Part shown: positions 1-8,931 of the stretch, in pieces | Layout: every line of letters starts with the position of its first letter | Position numbering within the stretch: the stretch's first letter is position 1 | The notes under the pieces: generated by a model | Databases searched by the model: none | The model's input: only the letters and a program-made list of their open reading frames with translations | What the model was told of the DNA's origin: nothing | Assembly: GCA_964471535.1 (NCBI GenBank) | Contig: CAYYHA010000020.1 | Span: 1-35,064, forward strand | Direction: 5' to 3' | DNA: 35,064 nucleotides | Source of the DNA: CAYYHA01 sp964471535 | Lineage (GTDB): Bacteria; Myxococcota; Myxococcia; SLRQ01 | Program-made: the position numbers and the translations under genes

Positions 1-912
1 AGGCGGCCGGAGCGTGTCCTTCGTCACTGGGGCTTGGGGGCCGCCGTGGTGGGCGTCTTGCTCGGCCTCGTCCTCCTCGCCTGGCCGCTTCGCGCCCCGC
101 GTGGCGGGCCTTCGGTCGATGCGGCGGCGGAGGGAACGCCTAAGAACGCCGTCCCCGACACGGCAGGTGCGAGCCCGATCGGCGCCGCGGCACGGCCGTC
201 CGCCGAAGAGACATCGCACGCAGCGCGCACCGGCCCGGCCGCCACGGCGATGGCCAAGCAGGAACCGACACCCGCCTCCGTCCCGGGGCCGGAGACGGAA
301 GCGCCGGAGCCCCCCGCCCGAGCAGCAGCGGCCGAGCCCAGCACGCCTTCGCCAGCGGCCACGGGTGGCCAGGAGGCGGGAGATCGACCTCCACCGGGGA
401 CGCGCCGGGGGCGCAGAGCCCGCGGGCGACAGATGCGGTCCACGGCGGCGAGGAGGCCTCACTCGGAACCCCGCGCCAGCGCGCGCGAAGGCGGGACGCG
501 GATGCTCTCTGGCGGCGAGCGGGCGGCACCTGCACCGGCTCGGCCGCGACCGGTGGTGCTGCCCGTGGGCACACGGCTGCAGGTGCGACTGGACCTGGGT
601 GTGGACACGCTGGCCGCGACCGCTGCGCGGGCCACGGTGACCCGATCGCTCGTGGTGAGCGGCCGCGTGGTCGTGCCCCGAGGCAGCCGCCTCTTCGGGA
701 CGGTGCAGGGCCATGCCGGACGGGTACTCCTCCGCTTCGACCGGCTGCAGCTGGCAGGTGGCGAGGTGCTGCAGATCGACGCCGTCGCCTACGACGGGGA
801 CGGTCGGCCCGGCATCCGGGCGGCCGAGGCACTGACGGGGGAGACAGCGCTGACGCTGCCGGCCGGAAAGCGCTTCGGCGTGCGCCTGCAGAAGTCACTC
901 GCGGTGGGATGA
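1..912 (+). CDS. VirB10/TrbI-like envelope protein, N-terminus cut by window edge
   Basis: The frame is open from base 1, so the true start lies upstream; an internal TTG at 34 falls inside the first membrane segment and is unlikely to be the start. The visible part has a basic stretch, one membrane helix (about residues 12-30), a long Pro/Ala/Arg-rich linker (to about residue 185) and a compact C-terminal beta-rich domain. That domain carries LPVGTRLQVRLD, VVVPRGSRLFGTV and a late DGDGRPG, which resemble the VirB10/TrbI pattern (an initial 'GT' strand, then 'IPxGSrLxG', then 'DxxGxxG'). In that family such proteins span the periplasm in type IV secretion channels. No other secretion gene is visible here, so a transfer role is inference; it may be a stand-alone envelope protein. 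The next gene is convergent. Confidence 0.6.
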   Translation, partial: RRPERVLRHWGLGAAVVGVLLGLVLLAWPLRAPRGGPSVDAAAEGTPKNAVPDTAGASPIGAAARPSAEETSHAARTGPAATAMAKQEPTPASVPGPETEAPEPPARAAAAEPSTPSPAATGGQEAGDRPPPGTRRGRRARGRQMRSTAARRPHSEPRASAREGGTRMLSGGERAAPAPARPRPVVLPVGTRLQVRLDLGVDTLAATAARATVTRSLVVSGRVVVPRGSRLFGTVQGHAGRVLLRFDRLQLAGGEVLQIDAVAYDGDGRPGIRAAEALTGETALTLPAGKRFGVRLQKSLAVG

Positions 913-921
913 GTTCCTGAC

Positions 922-993
922 GGGGCGGAGAGCCACGCCCCCGCGCGCCCCGCCCTCTTCGAGAGGCCGCTGCGCCATGCCGCCGTATGCGGC
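922..993. terminator. Cluster of three short GC stem-loops between convergent genes
   Basis: The gap between the VirB10-like stop (912) and the DUF2381 stop (1010) holds three inverted repeats: GGGGCG/CGCCCC at 922-941 with an 8-base loop, CCTCT/AGAGG at 954-966 with a 3-base loop, and GCCGC/GCGGC at 979-993 with a 5-base loop. None is followed by a clear T-run. A bidirectional terminator role is inferred from position and pairing only. Confidence 0.4.
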
Positions 994-1009
994 GGTGCCA
1001 AGCGCTTCG

Positions 1010-1945
1010 CTACGGCGTGAGGCCCTCGAGCACCACGTGCCGCACGCCGTCCTTCTCGAGGATGCGCACCTCCAGGCTCGCACCCGACGGGGCCTGCGGC
1101 GTACGGTAGGCCAGGACGATGAGCGTCTCTTCCTCGGCCCTCAAGGTGGGGTGGCTCGCCACGTAGACCACTTTCAGAGGACTCCTCCGCGGACCGGGGC
1201 CCACGATGGCTGCCGTCACGTCGCCGAGCACCCAGGCCTTGCCGGGGTCACGGTTTTCGATGCGAATCCGCAGCCAGCTGAAATCGTAGAGGCGCACCGC
1301 ATCGACGGCCTCGACGAAGATGCGATTTTGCTTGTCCCGAAAGTGGACCGGACGCCACTCCACCGCCGCTTTCTCGGTCGGAGCCGCCACCAGCATCTCG
1401 GAGATGAGCCGCAGACCCGCATCCCCGCGTGTGTCCCGACATTCGGCCAGCTGATCCCGGAGCGCCTGCATGGGCGCCTCGCACTGGGGCGGAAGGGCGC
1501 CCCCCTCCGAAGGGACCCGCACCTCCACCGTCGCGTCCGCCGGCTCGCCGGACGGCACGACGAGCACTCGGAAGTTCAACGGACGTCCGTCCTGCAAGGT
1601 CACGGTCAGCAGCGCTCGGTGTCCTGCTCTCGCCGCACGTGTCGCGAAGAGGAAGGCGGTCCGCTCGGCGATCCGAAGCCCCAGCTCACGCGGCGTGGTC
1701 ACGAAGTGCACCTCCCCGCGTGGGTCGAGGAGGTGGTCGGGAAAGTAGAGGCTCAAAGGTGTGCCATCGACCCGAAGGCGAAGCTCGGGAGGCTCTCGGC
1801 CCGTCTCGGTCGCAGGAGGATAGACCAGGACCCGGTTCTCGTGGCGAACCGGTGCCTTCGGCTTCCTCCGCGCCAGCACCGTGCTCGAGAGCCCCACGGC
1901 CAGCACCACTGCGAGCCACCTCCCCCATCGCATGCGCCCCATCAT
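1010..1945 (-). CDS. DUF2381 (TIGR02268) family exported protein
   Basis: The product is about 311 aa with an N-terminal signal peptide (hydrophobic LAVVLAVGLSSTVLA ending near ARR). The rest resembles DUF2381/TIGR02268, a paralogous family first described in Myxococcus xanthus: an early beta-rich part containing VLVYPPA and LRLRVDGTPLSLYFPD, a central segment, and a C-terminal beta domain with FSWLRIRIENRDPGKAW and LRAEEETLIVLAYRT. Family members are predicted to be periplasmic or outer-membrane-associated; their function is unknown. Many members sit beside serine/threonine kinase genes, but none is visible here. Possible starts are ATG at 1945, 1942 or 1933; no strong Shine-Dalgarno sequence decides between them. 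The gene is divergent from the membrane glycosyltransferase-like gene, with only about 32 bases between the chosen starts. Confidence 0.75.
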   Translation of the reverse strand: MMGRMRWGRWLAVVLAVGLSSTVLARRKPKAPVRHENRVLVYPPATETGREPPELRLRVDGTPLSLYFPDHLLDPRGEVHFVTTPRELGLRIAERTAFLFATRAARAGHRALLTVTLQDGRPLNFRVLVVPSGEPADATVEVRVPSEGGALPPQCEAPMQALRDQLAECRDTRGDAGLRLISEMLVAAPTEKAAVEWRPVHFRDKQNRIFVEAVDAVRLYDFSWLRIRIENRDPGKAWVLGDVTAAIVGPGPRRSPLKVVYVASHPTLRAEEETLIVLAYRTPQAPSGASLEVRILEKDGVRHVVLEGLTP

Positions 1946-1977
1946 GGCGCGAGGCAGGGCGTGGTACAAGCACCCCC

Positions 1978-3666
1978 GTGGGTCCCTACGGCGCACAGAG
2001 CCGCCCGTACCCGTCCGACGGGGACAGGCGCCAGATCGGGACAGCGGTGATCGCCTTCGGCCTCCTCGTTGCCTACGTTCTGTTCCGTGACCTTGGCGCC
2101 TCCCCTTACGACGACGGCTATTTCTTTGCCCGCTTCGCTCGAAACTTCCTGCGGCACGGCGTCTTCGCCTGGAACCCCACCGACGGCCCGGTCCACGGCT
2201 CCACCAGCCAGCTCTTCCAGGCTCTGGCGGTGCCCATCTACGCGCTCTTCCCCGGCTACTACGTCGCTGCGACGAAAGCGGTCCTGGCAGCCGCGCTCCT
2301 GCTCTTCTTCGCTTCATGCTGCCGCCTCGTCGCGTCCCATCGCGCACCGCTCGCGCTGGTGTGGGCGAGCGCGGCGTCTCCGCTGGTGCTCTCGACGGTC
2401 CATACCGGCATGGAGACCGCCCTCGCCCTCGCGCTGCTGGCCGCTTGGCTCCACTTCTTCGAGCGCGGCGCGCCTCCATGGGCTCTGGGCGCCATGACCC
2501 TCCTCGTCTATCTCGTCCGTCCGGATGCGGCACTGCTGCCCACCGCGGCCTTCGCGATCCGCCACTTCGGGCGGCTTCGTGCGCTCGCCGCCTTCGGGGG
2601 TGCCCTCTTGGCCGGGCTCACCGTGTGGTGGCTCCTAGCTTGGAACTATTACGGAACCCCGCTGCCCCTGCCCTTCTACCAGAAGACCCTCGGGTTCAGC
2701 CCCTACGGCGAATCGGTCGCCCGTGCCGCCCTCGTTCAGAAGGTGCGACAGTTCGGGACCTTTGCCTTCTTTGCCGCGCCGATCGCGTGGATCGCGCTCT
2801 TCGGAAAGGGGAGGCGGCGCCTGGACCTCTTGGGTGCCGCCGCCCTCTTCGCCAGCTACCACCTGCTCTTCACTCGGGAGATCATGGGCTACCATGGCCG
2901 CTTCTATCTTCCGGCGCTGCCCTTCCTCCTGCTCGCTGCGGCGGGCAGCTGGGCCACATTCGAGCGGGGCGCGGTGCGGCAGCGCGCCTTCGCGCTCCTG
3001 TGGCTGCTCGCGGCGGGCATCGCCTATGGGCTAGGGGCGGTGGAGACGCATCGCCTCGGCCTGCACCAGGCCCTCCCCTGGACGGTTTGGCTCGCCTGGT
3101 CGGCCGCGCTCATCCTCCTCGTCACCGGCCCCCGCGGGCTCCCCTGGTTGCAGCGAGGCATCCCCGCCGCCGCGGCCCTCGCCGCGGTCGCCCTCTACCC
3201 ACCGACCGCTGGCTTCCAGCTGAAGAGCGACGCGGCGATCCTCCGGCAGCACGCAGGCGAGTTCACCACCGTCCGCGGCATCTACGACCTTCGCCGCTGC
3301 CTGCCCGATCTCCACACGCTGTACCACTCGGAGATGGGCATCCCGGGGCTGCTCTTTCCCGATGCGCGCGTCGTCGACTTGGTGGGACTTCTTTCGAACG
3401 CGGTCGCACTGGAGCACGAAGACTTCGAGACGATGTGCCAGCGTGATCGGCCAGAGGCCATCTTTCTGCCCCACCGGGGCTATGCCACGCTTCGCGCGCG
3501 TATCGAGGCGAGCCCGTGCTTTCGGAACTACCAGCGCATGGTCGACCAGAGCAGTGCGCCCCTCTATGTGCGGCGTGACCTGGCACAACGTCTGCTCAGC
3601 TGCGCCCGCGAGATTCAGCGGTGGCAAGACCCCGTCAGAGGCGCCAGCCGAGACGAAGCCCGATGA
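1978..3666 (+). CDS. GT-C fold integral membrane glycosyltransferase-like protein
   Basis: The product is about 562 aa with roughly ten hydrophobic segments. After the first membrane helix comes an outer loop with SPYDDGYFFARFARN and then FAWNPTDGPVHGSTSQLF. This matches the pattern of GT-C polyprenyl-phosphate-sugar transferases, in which an acidic pair in loop 1 (here D45/D46) is catalytic or metal-binding and an 'NP...GxTS' loop follows. The C-terminal 130 residues are soluble and probably periplasmic (VVDLVGLLSN, DRPEAIFLPHRGYATL). The sugar donor and acceptor cannot be told; neighbours suggest an envelope glycan or protein glycosylation. The start is uncertain: GTG at 1978 gives a short basic N-terminus before the first helix, and no clear Shine-Dalgarno is seen. 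Its 3' end overlaps the convergent downstream gene by 32 bases. Confidence 0.7.
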   Translation: MGPYGAQSRPYPSDGDRRQIGTAVIAFGLLVAYVLFRDLGASPYDDGYFFARFARNFLRHGVFAWNPTDGPVHGSTSQLFQALAVPIYALFPGYYVAATKAVLAAALLLFFASCCRLVASHRAPLALVWASAASPLVLSTVHTGMETALALALLAAWLHFFERGAPPWALGAMTLLVYLVRPDAALLPTAAFAIRHFGRLRALAAFGGALLAGLTVWWLLAWNYYGTPLPLPFYQKTLGFSPYGESVARAALVQKVRQFGTFAFFAAPIAWIALFGKGRRRLDLLGAAALFASYHLLFTREIMGYHGRFYLPALPFLLLAAAGSWATFERGAVRQRAFALLWLLAAGIAYGLGAVETHRLGLHQALPWTVWLAWSAALILLVTGPRGLPWLQRGIPAAAALAAVALYPPTAGFQLKSDAAILRQHAGEFTTVRGIYDLRRCLPDLHTLYHSEMGIPGLLFPDARVVDLVGLLSNAVALEHEDFETMCQRDRPEAIFLPHRGYATLRARIEASPCFRNYQRMVDQSSAPLYVRRDLAQRLLSCAREIQRWQDPVRGASRDEAR

Positions 3667-4072
3667 GCGGCGAAGGCTCGAGGTAGGCCACCTCTAGCCC
3701 CACGGTCAGCGAGCGCGTCGCCAGGCCGAAGGCGATGGCCACATGGCCGAGCAGTACCGATCCGCCTCCAAAGTTCAGATAGAGCCCGCCCCGTCCCGAG
3801 AGCCAGGCGCGCCCGCGGGCGAAGCGAAGGCGAAGCGAGAGGTCGAGGGGGACACCAACGAGATCGGGGCGCGTGGCGACGAAGACGCCAAAGCGCCCGC
3901 CGACGGAGATCGCGCGGGCGAGGGGGGTCTCCACCGCGAGATCCGCATCGAAGATGCCGCCCCGATCCATCCACCAGCCGCCTGCTGCTTCCAGTCGAAG
4001 TTCGGCGTGGACCGCTGCCGCGCCTCCCACACACAAGGCGACAGCCACCGTCCTCACAAGCGCCCTGCGCAT
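3635..4072 (-). CDS. Small exported protein, possible outer-membrane beta-barrel
   Basis: The product is about 145 aa and is not assigned to a family. The ATG at 4072 opens a classic signal peptide (basic MRRALVRT, hydrophobic core, AAAVHA cleavage site). The mature part alternates polar and hydrophobic residues in short strands (LRLEAAGGWW, LDLSLRLRFA, SLTVGLEVAYLE) and ends in LIGLRLGWRL. This is typical of a small beta-barrel or a beta-sandwich envelope protein. It follows the macroglobulin gene on the same strand after a 107-base gap that contains stem-loops, so it may be separately transcribed. It overlaps the convergent membrane glycosyltransferase-like gene by 32 bases. Function unknown; existence as a gene is supported by the signal peptide. 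Confidence 0.6.
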   Translation of the reverse strand: MRRALVRTVAVALCVGGAAAVHAELRLEAAGGWWMDRGGIFDADLAVETPLARAISVGGRFGVFVATRPDLVGVPLDLSLRLRFARGRAWLSGRGGLYLNFGGGSVLLGHVAIAFGLATRSLTVGLEVAYLEPSPLIGLRLGWRL

Positions 4073-4099
4073 CACCCGTCCAGAGTAGCAGAGGATGGA

Positions 4100-4146
4100 G
4101 CGCCGCGACTCGAGGGGAAGGCGCGGCGCGCTGGGCCCATCGGCCC
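4100..4146 (-). terminator. Two adjacent GC stem-loops after the macroglobulin gene
   Basis: Downstream of the macroglobulin stop (4180) lie GGGCC/GGCCC at 4133-4146 with a 4-base loop and a perfect 8-bp inverted repeat GCGCCGCG/CGCGGCGC at 4100-4129 with a 14-base loop. No T-run follows. They could end or attenuate transcription before the small exported-protein gene, or be an operator for it; the role is inferred. Confidence 0.4.
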
Positions 4147-4179
4147 TTGGCACCGAGGCGCACCGGGGGGGCAGTGGAT

Positions 4180-7100
4180 CTACTCGCGCACCGTGAGGCG
4201 TAGCGGCGGGGCCACCGCCTGCTCTTGGGGCTGGTAGTAGCGGTAGGCCACGGTGGCCGGTGCCTCCCACTGTCCGGGGCGAACCGCGCGGGCCCGGAAC
4301 GAGAGCACGCGCTGCTCTCCCGCCCCGAGGGGTGAGAGGTAGAGCACCGCGCCGCCCACCGAAGGCTCCCAGCGCGTGAGTCGGCCCGCAGCGACGAGCC
4401 CGTCGAGGTCGGCCCCCACGGGGGAGAGGCCGCCCGAGAGCCCCACCTTCACCAGCACCTGATCCACCGGACCGGTGCTCTCGTTGCCGACTTCCACCCG
4501 CACGGTGTCCAGCGCGCCGAGGTCGAGCGTCGTGGCGCTGTGGGACACGTCCACGCGTACGCCACCCGCGGCCCGCGGGCCGCTCCAGTCGAGGTGGTGG
4601 ACCGCGGCGATCTGGTACATGAGCTGGCCCGTACCCGCGTACTCCACCTGCACCTCGTGGATGCCCGGCGTGGCATAGGCGGAGAGATCGAGGATGCGCA
4701 CCACGTCAGCGTTGTCCGGCGTGACCTCGAGGGTCCCGGCCACCGCCCCGTCGACGCGCACGACCACCGTGCCCGCCGCATCGGCGTTCGCAGCACCGCT
4801 CGCCGCGAGGGTGAAGGCGCGAAGCGCCTGCACCGTGGCCTGCGTCTGTGCCCAGCCGCCGAAGCTGTCCTTGTGGGCGGCGAGGTAATCGAGAGCGCCC
4901 TGCGCCACGTCGGGGTGCGCGGCGGCCCGGAGGAAGGCCTGGGCGGCCACCGCTGTCGTTTCGATTCCAGCGCTCTCTCCCGAGGCGCCAGTCCAGGAGT
5001 GGGTGTTCGGGCCCGCCCAAGAGTAGCGCGCCTCCGCGTCGACCTCGGCCGCCTCACGCAGCGCCTGCAACGCCTCGGTCGCCTTGGGATGCCCAGCCGC
5101 AGCAAGGGCCCGAGCCGCGATCGCCAGGGTGAACTTGCTCTGGATCCGCCGCGCGACGCGATCGGCGAGGTATGCGAGGCCGCGGCGCACTGCCTGGTCG
5201 TAGCCGCCCACGCGATCGAGCGCTTCGACGGCGAACGCGGTGACGATGGCCGGGTCCTCGGAGATGAACTCGTTGCCCATGTGCAAGGCGTCGCCCTTGG
5301 GCCACGAGCCGTCCGCCTGCTGCTGTGCTGCCAACCAGGCCGCGCTCCGATCGATGAGCGCCTGGTCCACCTCGATGATCCCCTTCATGTCCTCGAGGAT
5401 GAGGATCCCGAATGCGGTGAGGATCTTGTTGCCGGGGGTGTCGTCGCCCCACCAGTTGAAGCCACCCTGCGGTGCCTCATAGCTGACGAGAAGTTGGTAG
5501 CCGCGCTGCACCATCTCCACCGTGCGTCGCACCGTCTCCTCGCTCCCGGTGCCCGTCGCAGCGAAGTACTTGGCGACCATGACGTTGGGCCAGGTGGCCG
5601 AGGTGCTCTGCTCGAAGCAGCCATGGGGCTCGCGCACGACGGCCTCGATGCCCTCCACCGCCTGGGTCATCATGCCGGGGTAGACCTTGACGCGGAGGCT
5701 CTCACTCCCCGGGATGGCCTCGGCGGGGAAGTACACCTGATGACTGACCTGTCCCGGGCTCAAGCGACCGCCGAAGGTCTCCTCCTTCTTCTCGCCGCCG
5801 GGCTCCACCACGAGCGTTCGGCGAAGCGCGTCGCTCACGGTGGAGCCCTCGGCTCGAAGGGTGAGCGGCTGGGTCCCCACGAGCTTGGCGCGGATTCGGA
5901 AGCGCGCGCGCCCCACCTCGCCGGGTGCCACCGAGACCGTCGCCACCTCTGGCGAGAGGAGGTCGAACCAGGGTGCATTCTCGATCCGAACGGTCACACT
6001 CTGGGGATCGGGGAGGTAGTTGTAGACGGCGACTGGGATCTCCAGCTCGTCGTTGCGTGTGACGGTCGGGGGCAGGTTGGCGTCCACGAAGAACTCCTGG
6101 AAGACCACCAGATCACCCGCTCCACTCCCCAGGCGACCCTCACGGCTGACCGCGCTGGCGGAGACCTTCCAGGTGGTGATCGCATCGGCCACCGGGAAGG
6201 TGACCTCCGCTTCCCCCGACTCGTCGGTCACGACCTCGGGCAGGCTCAAGAGGGTCTCGGGGAACCAGCTCCGCACCCGCGTGGCCGGTGCCTCCTCCGA
6301 GCCTGGAGCGGCGCCGGCGCGCGGGGGGGCGGTGCCGTCTGCGTCGAACGCGACATCGCCGGGCTCCTCCAGCACCTCCCCCTCTCCGCTGTAGAGGAGC
6401 TCCCAGAGCGAAATCGAAGCCTCGAGATCGTCGGCGCTCCCGAGGACCTCGTCGGGGCCGCTGCTCGTCACCTCGAGTGCCCACTCCTCGGTCGAGAAGC
6501 GAGCGACGAGGGGGCGTCCGAAGACGTCTGCGGTGCGCCCCGCCCGCTCCACGAATCGCGCCGGGGCGGTCCCCTCGCTCAAGTGTTCACGTTCGACCAG
6601 CTGCTGCAGCGTGTCCTTCAGCGCCGCAATGGTGCGATCGAAACGCGGGCGGACGACCTTCGTCACCTCCGCCAGCTCGGCGCGGTAGCTGTTCGCATCG
6701 AGGCTCCAGGCGGCGCGCGCCGGATCTACGGCGAAGAGCAGGGCCGCGGCCGCCTCACGCTCGGCCGGGTCGCCGATCAGGATGCGGTCGGCCGCCCGGC
6801 CCGCAACGGTGGGGGGCAAATCGTCCCCGAAGGCGAGTCGCAGATCGTCGGCGCCGGGCCGCTCGCCGCCCAGCGCGAAGACCGCGGGGTCGACCACGGC
6901 CACACCCAATGCGGCGGGAACCGGTGTCCCGTCACCATCGCGAACGGCCAGGGAGAGCGTCGCCTCGGAACCAGGGCGAACGGTCTGAGGCGCTTTGACC
7001 TCCACCTGCAGGTCGTCGTCGGCGGCCACGTAAAGGGTGCGACCGGTGCTGATCAGGCGGCCACCCCGGCCCAGGTAGCTCGCCTCCACGGTAACGACTC

Positions 7101-8931
7101 CACGGAGATCGGAGGGAAGCACCGTCGTGAAGCTGCCCTGCCCGTCCTCCAGCGCCGCTGTGAAGGTGCCCAGTGCGCGCCCTTTCGCACCGAGGTCGAC
7201 GGCGATCTGTTGCGGAGCACTCGGGGTGGCGAGGATCTCCAGGGTCAGCTGCTCGCCGGCACGGTAGATCGATCGTGCGGTTCGCAGCACCAGCCCTTCG
7301 CGTGCCGGGGAAAGTTCCAGTTCTCGGACGGCGAAGCGCCCATCGGCCGTCTGCGCCTCCGCATGCACGGTGGTCGCCCCCACCTCCGGCACGACTTCGA
7401 AGCGGCCCACCCCATAGGCGTCGAGCACGATGGGATCCTGGCCGGGCACCTGGAGGGTGGCGGACACGGGGCGACCGGTGGGATCGCTGACGGCCGCGAC
7501 CACTTCGAGCGGCAGGCCATAGACGGGGCGATCTGCGGGGACGAGGACCAGATTGAGATCGCCCCCGGAGAGGGGCAGTGGCCGGGTTGTGGTGGCCACC
7601 TGTGCGGCGCTGTCCACCACCTCAGCGAAAAGGACCACTGTCTCGAGCGGACGCTGCCGGCCGTCGGCGGCCGCGACCTTGGGCAAGGGGCTCGGCAGGG
7701 TGAGTTCGAAGCGATAGGCGCCATTCTCGAGAGTCCCCTGCAGGGTCTCGAGCGCCACGTCGCCGGCCTGCAGCTCGATGCGCACCGAACCCGATACGGG
7801 CCGGCCGAAGAAGTAGGAGGCCTCGACGACGCCCTGGATGGTTTCACCGGGTGCGTACCACTCGGAGTCGGTACGCAGGCGCACCTCGAACTTGGGAAGG
7901 GCGTAGCGCTCCACGGTCACCACGCGCTCGGTGCTCGCCTCGCCGTGGACGGCGCGCAGGGTCCACGATCCGAGGTTCAGCCCCTCGGCGAGGGGGAGAT
8001 CGACGGCGGCGATGCCATAGCCGCTGGTGGTCGCGCGCTCCTTGAAGACCTTGTTGCCCTTCGCATCGTAGGCCTCGAAGATCACGGGAGCCTCGGCGAG
8101 GGGACGGCGGTCGGTCCCGGTGAGAGCGAGGAGACGCAGATGCACGGTCTGGCCGGGCTGATAGCGAGGCTTGTCGGTGGAGAGGAGCAGCGTCGTGAAC
8201 TCGCCCGTCACCACCGACACCGCCGCAGCGACCTCCGCCTGCAGCGCTCCCTTCTCGAGGCGGACGACGAGATGCCCTTCGGTCGCCGGAGCGGGCGCCT
8301 CCACCTGCAGAACAGCCCGACCCGAGGCGTCGGTGGTTCCGCGGGCAAGGGTCGTCGAACCCCCGTCTTCCGTTTCCAAGCGCACGGTGATCTCTGCATC
8401 GGGCAGCGGCGCGAGGGTCGCGGGATCGCGGGCGAAGATGCGCACCGGGGTGGCAACACCCACCGGGAGGCGCTGGGCAGCGAGCACCTGCAACTCCGCC
8501 TTGGAGAGGGCGCTCCACAGATCCTTGGCACCGCGGATGGTTCCGCGTCTGGTTTCGATCGCGTAGCGCACGACGTAGCGCGCCAGCGCGCTGCCCTGCT
8601 TCGTGGGATCGATCCCGGAGAGCGAGAAGGACAGACGCTCGCTGCCGTCGATGTGCACGCGCTTGTGCACCGAGCTGCGCTCTCTGTCACTTTCGCCCCC
8701 GATGTCCACCAGCCGCAGCGTCACGTCGGCGTCCACCGGACCGTCGGTGGCTGAAAGGGGCAAGGTCACCGTCGCCCGACGCTCGTCCACCGAGGCGTGG
8801 ACGCGCGCTTCATCGAGGGAGAGGCCGGGGATCCGGTGCACCTCTGGGACCGCCGTGAGGTCGGAGCCGAAGCAGGCTGTAAAGAGCAGGGTCCCGGGGA
8901 GCAGGAGGACGAGCGGCTTTGGTACGCGCAT
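4180..8931 (-). CDS. Thioester-containing alpha-2-macroglobulin lipoprotein
   Basis: The product is about 1583 aa, a usual size for a bacterial alpha-2-macroglobulin. These trap proteases that attack the cell: cleavage of a bait region exposes a reactive Cys-Gln thioester. The start ATG at 8931 has an AAGGAAG Shine-Dalgarno. The N-terminus is a lipoprotein signal (LLFTAC, Cys20; Phe at -3 is slightly off consensus), so it is likely membrane-tethered in the periplasm. An MG-type domain carries STDKPRYQPGQTVHLRL. A disordered Gly/Ala/Pro/Glu stretch at about residues 850-885 sits just before SWFPETLL (Trp889), where the bait region lies in animal homologues. The thioester GCFEQ is intact (Cys1105, Gln1108) and is followed by GGFNWWGDD and the helical thioester domain. 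The C-terminal 150 residues are receptor-binding-domain-like. The usual partner penicillin-binding protein PbpC is not next to it. Confidence 0.93.
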   Translation of the reverse strand: MRVPKPLVLLLPGTLLFTACFGSDLTAVPEVHRIPGLSLDEARVHASVDERRATVTLPLSATDGPVDADVTLRLVDIGGESDRERSSVHKRVHIDGSERLSFSLSGIDPTKQGSALARYVVRYAIETRRGTIRGAKDLWSALSKAELQVLAAQRLPVGVATPVRIFARDPATLAPLPDAEITVRLETEDGGSTTLARGTTDASGRAVLQVEAPAPATEGHLVVRLEKGALQAEVAAAVSVVTGEFTTLLLSTDKPRYQPGQTVHLRLLALTGTDRRPLAEAPVIFEAYDAKGNKVFKERATTSGYGIAAVDLPLAEGLNLGSWTLRAVHGEASTERVVTVERYALPKFEVRLRTDSEWYAPGETIQGVVEASYFFGRPVSGSVRIELQAGDVALETLQGTLENGAYRFELTLPSPLPKVAAADGRQRPLETVVLFAEVVDSAAQVATTTRPLPLSGGDLNLVLVPADRPVYGLPLEVVAAVSDPTGRPVSATLQVPGQDPIVLDAYGVGRFEVVPEVGATTVHAEAQTADGRFAVRELELSPAREGLVLRTARSIYRAGEQLTLEILATPSAPQQIAVDLGAKGRALGTFTAALEDGQGSFTTVLPSDLRGVVTVEASYLGRGGRLISTGRTLYVAADDDLQVEVKAPQTVRPGSEATLSLAVRDGDGTPVPAALGVAVVDPAVFALGGERPGADDLRLAFGDDLPPTVAGRAADRILIGDPAEREAAAALLFAVDPARAAWSLDANSYRAELAEVTKVVRPRFDRTIAALKDTLQQLVEREHLSEGTAPARFVERAGRTADVFGRPLVARFSTEEWALEVTSSGPDEVLGSADDLEASISLWELLYSGEGEVLEEPGDVAFDADGTAPPRAGAAPGSEEAPATRVRSWFPETLLSLPEVVTDESGEAEVTFPVADAITTWKVSASAVSREGRLGSGAGDLVVFQEFFVDANLPPTVTRNDELEIPVAVYNYLPDPQSVTVRIENAPWFDLLSPEVATVSVAPGEVGRARFRIRAKLVGTQPLTLRAEGSTVSDALRRTLVVEPGGEKKEETFGGRLSPGQVSHQVYFPAEAIPGSESLRVKVYPGMMTQAVEGIEAVVREPHGCFEQSTSATWPNVMVAKYFAATGTGSEETVRRTVEMVQRGYQLLVSYEAPQGGFNWWGDDTPGNKILTAFGILILEDMKGIIEVDQALIDRSAAWLAAQQQADGSWPKGDALHMGNEFISEDPAIVTAFAVEALDRVGGYDQAVRRGLAYLADRVARRIQSKFTLAIAARALAAAGHPKATEALQALREAAEVDAEARYSWAGPNTHSWTGASGESAGIETTAVAAQAFLRAAAHPDVAQGALDYLAAHKDSFGGWAQTQATVQALRAFTLAASGAANADAAGTVVVRVDGAVAGTLEVTPDNADVVRILDLSAYATPGIHEVQVEYAGTGQLMYQIAAVHHLDWSGPRAAGGVRVDVSHSATTLDLGALDTVRVEVGNESTGPVDQVLVKVGLSGGLSPVGADLDGLVAAGRLTRWEPSVGGAVLYLSPLGAGEQRVLSFRARAVRPGQWEAPATVAYRYYQPQEQAVAPPLRLTVRE

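Noticed and set aside
4540..8754. Long plus-strand open frame of about 1400 codons opposite the macroglobulin gene
   Set aside because: It is an antisense frame kept open by high GC content; the minus strand encodes a clear alpha-2-macroglobulin with intact motifs.
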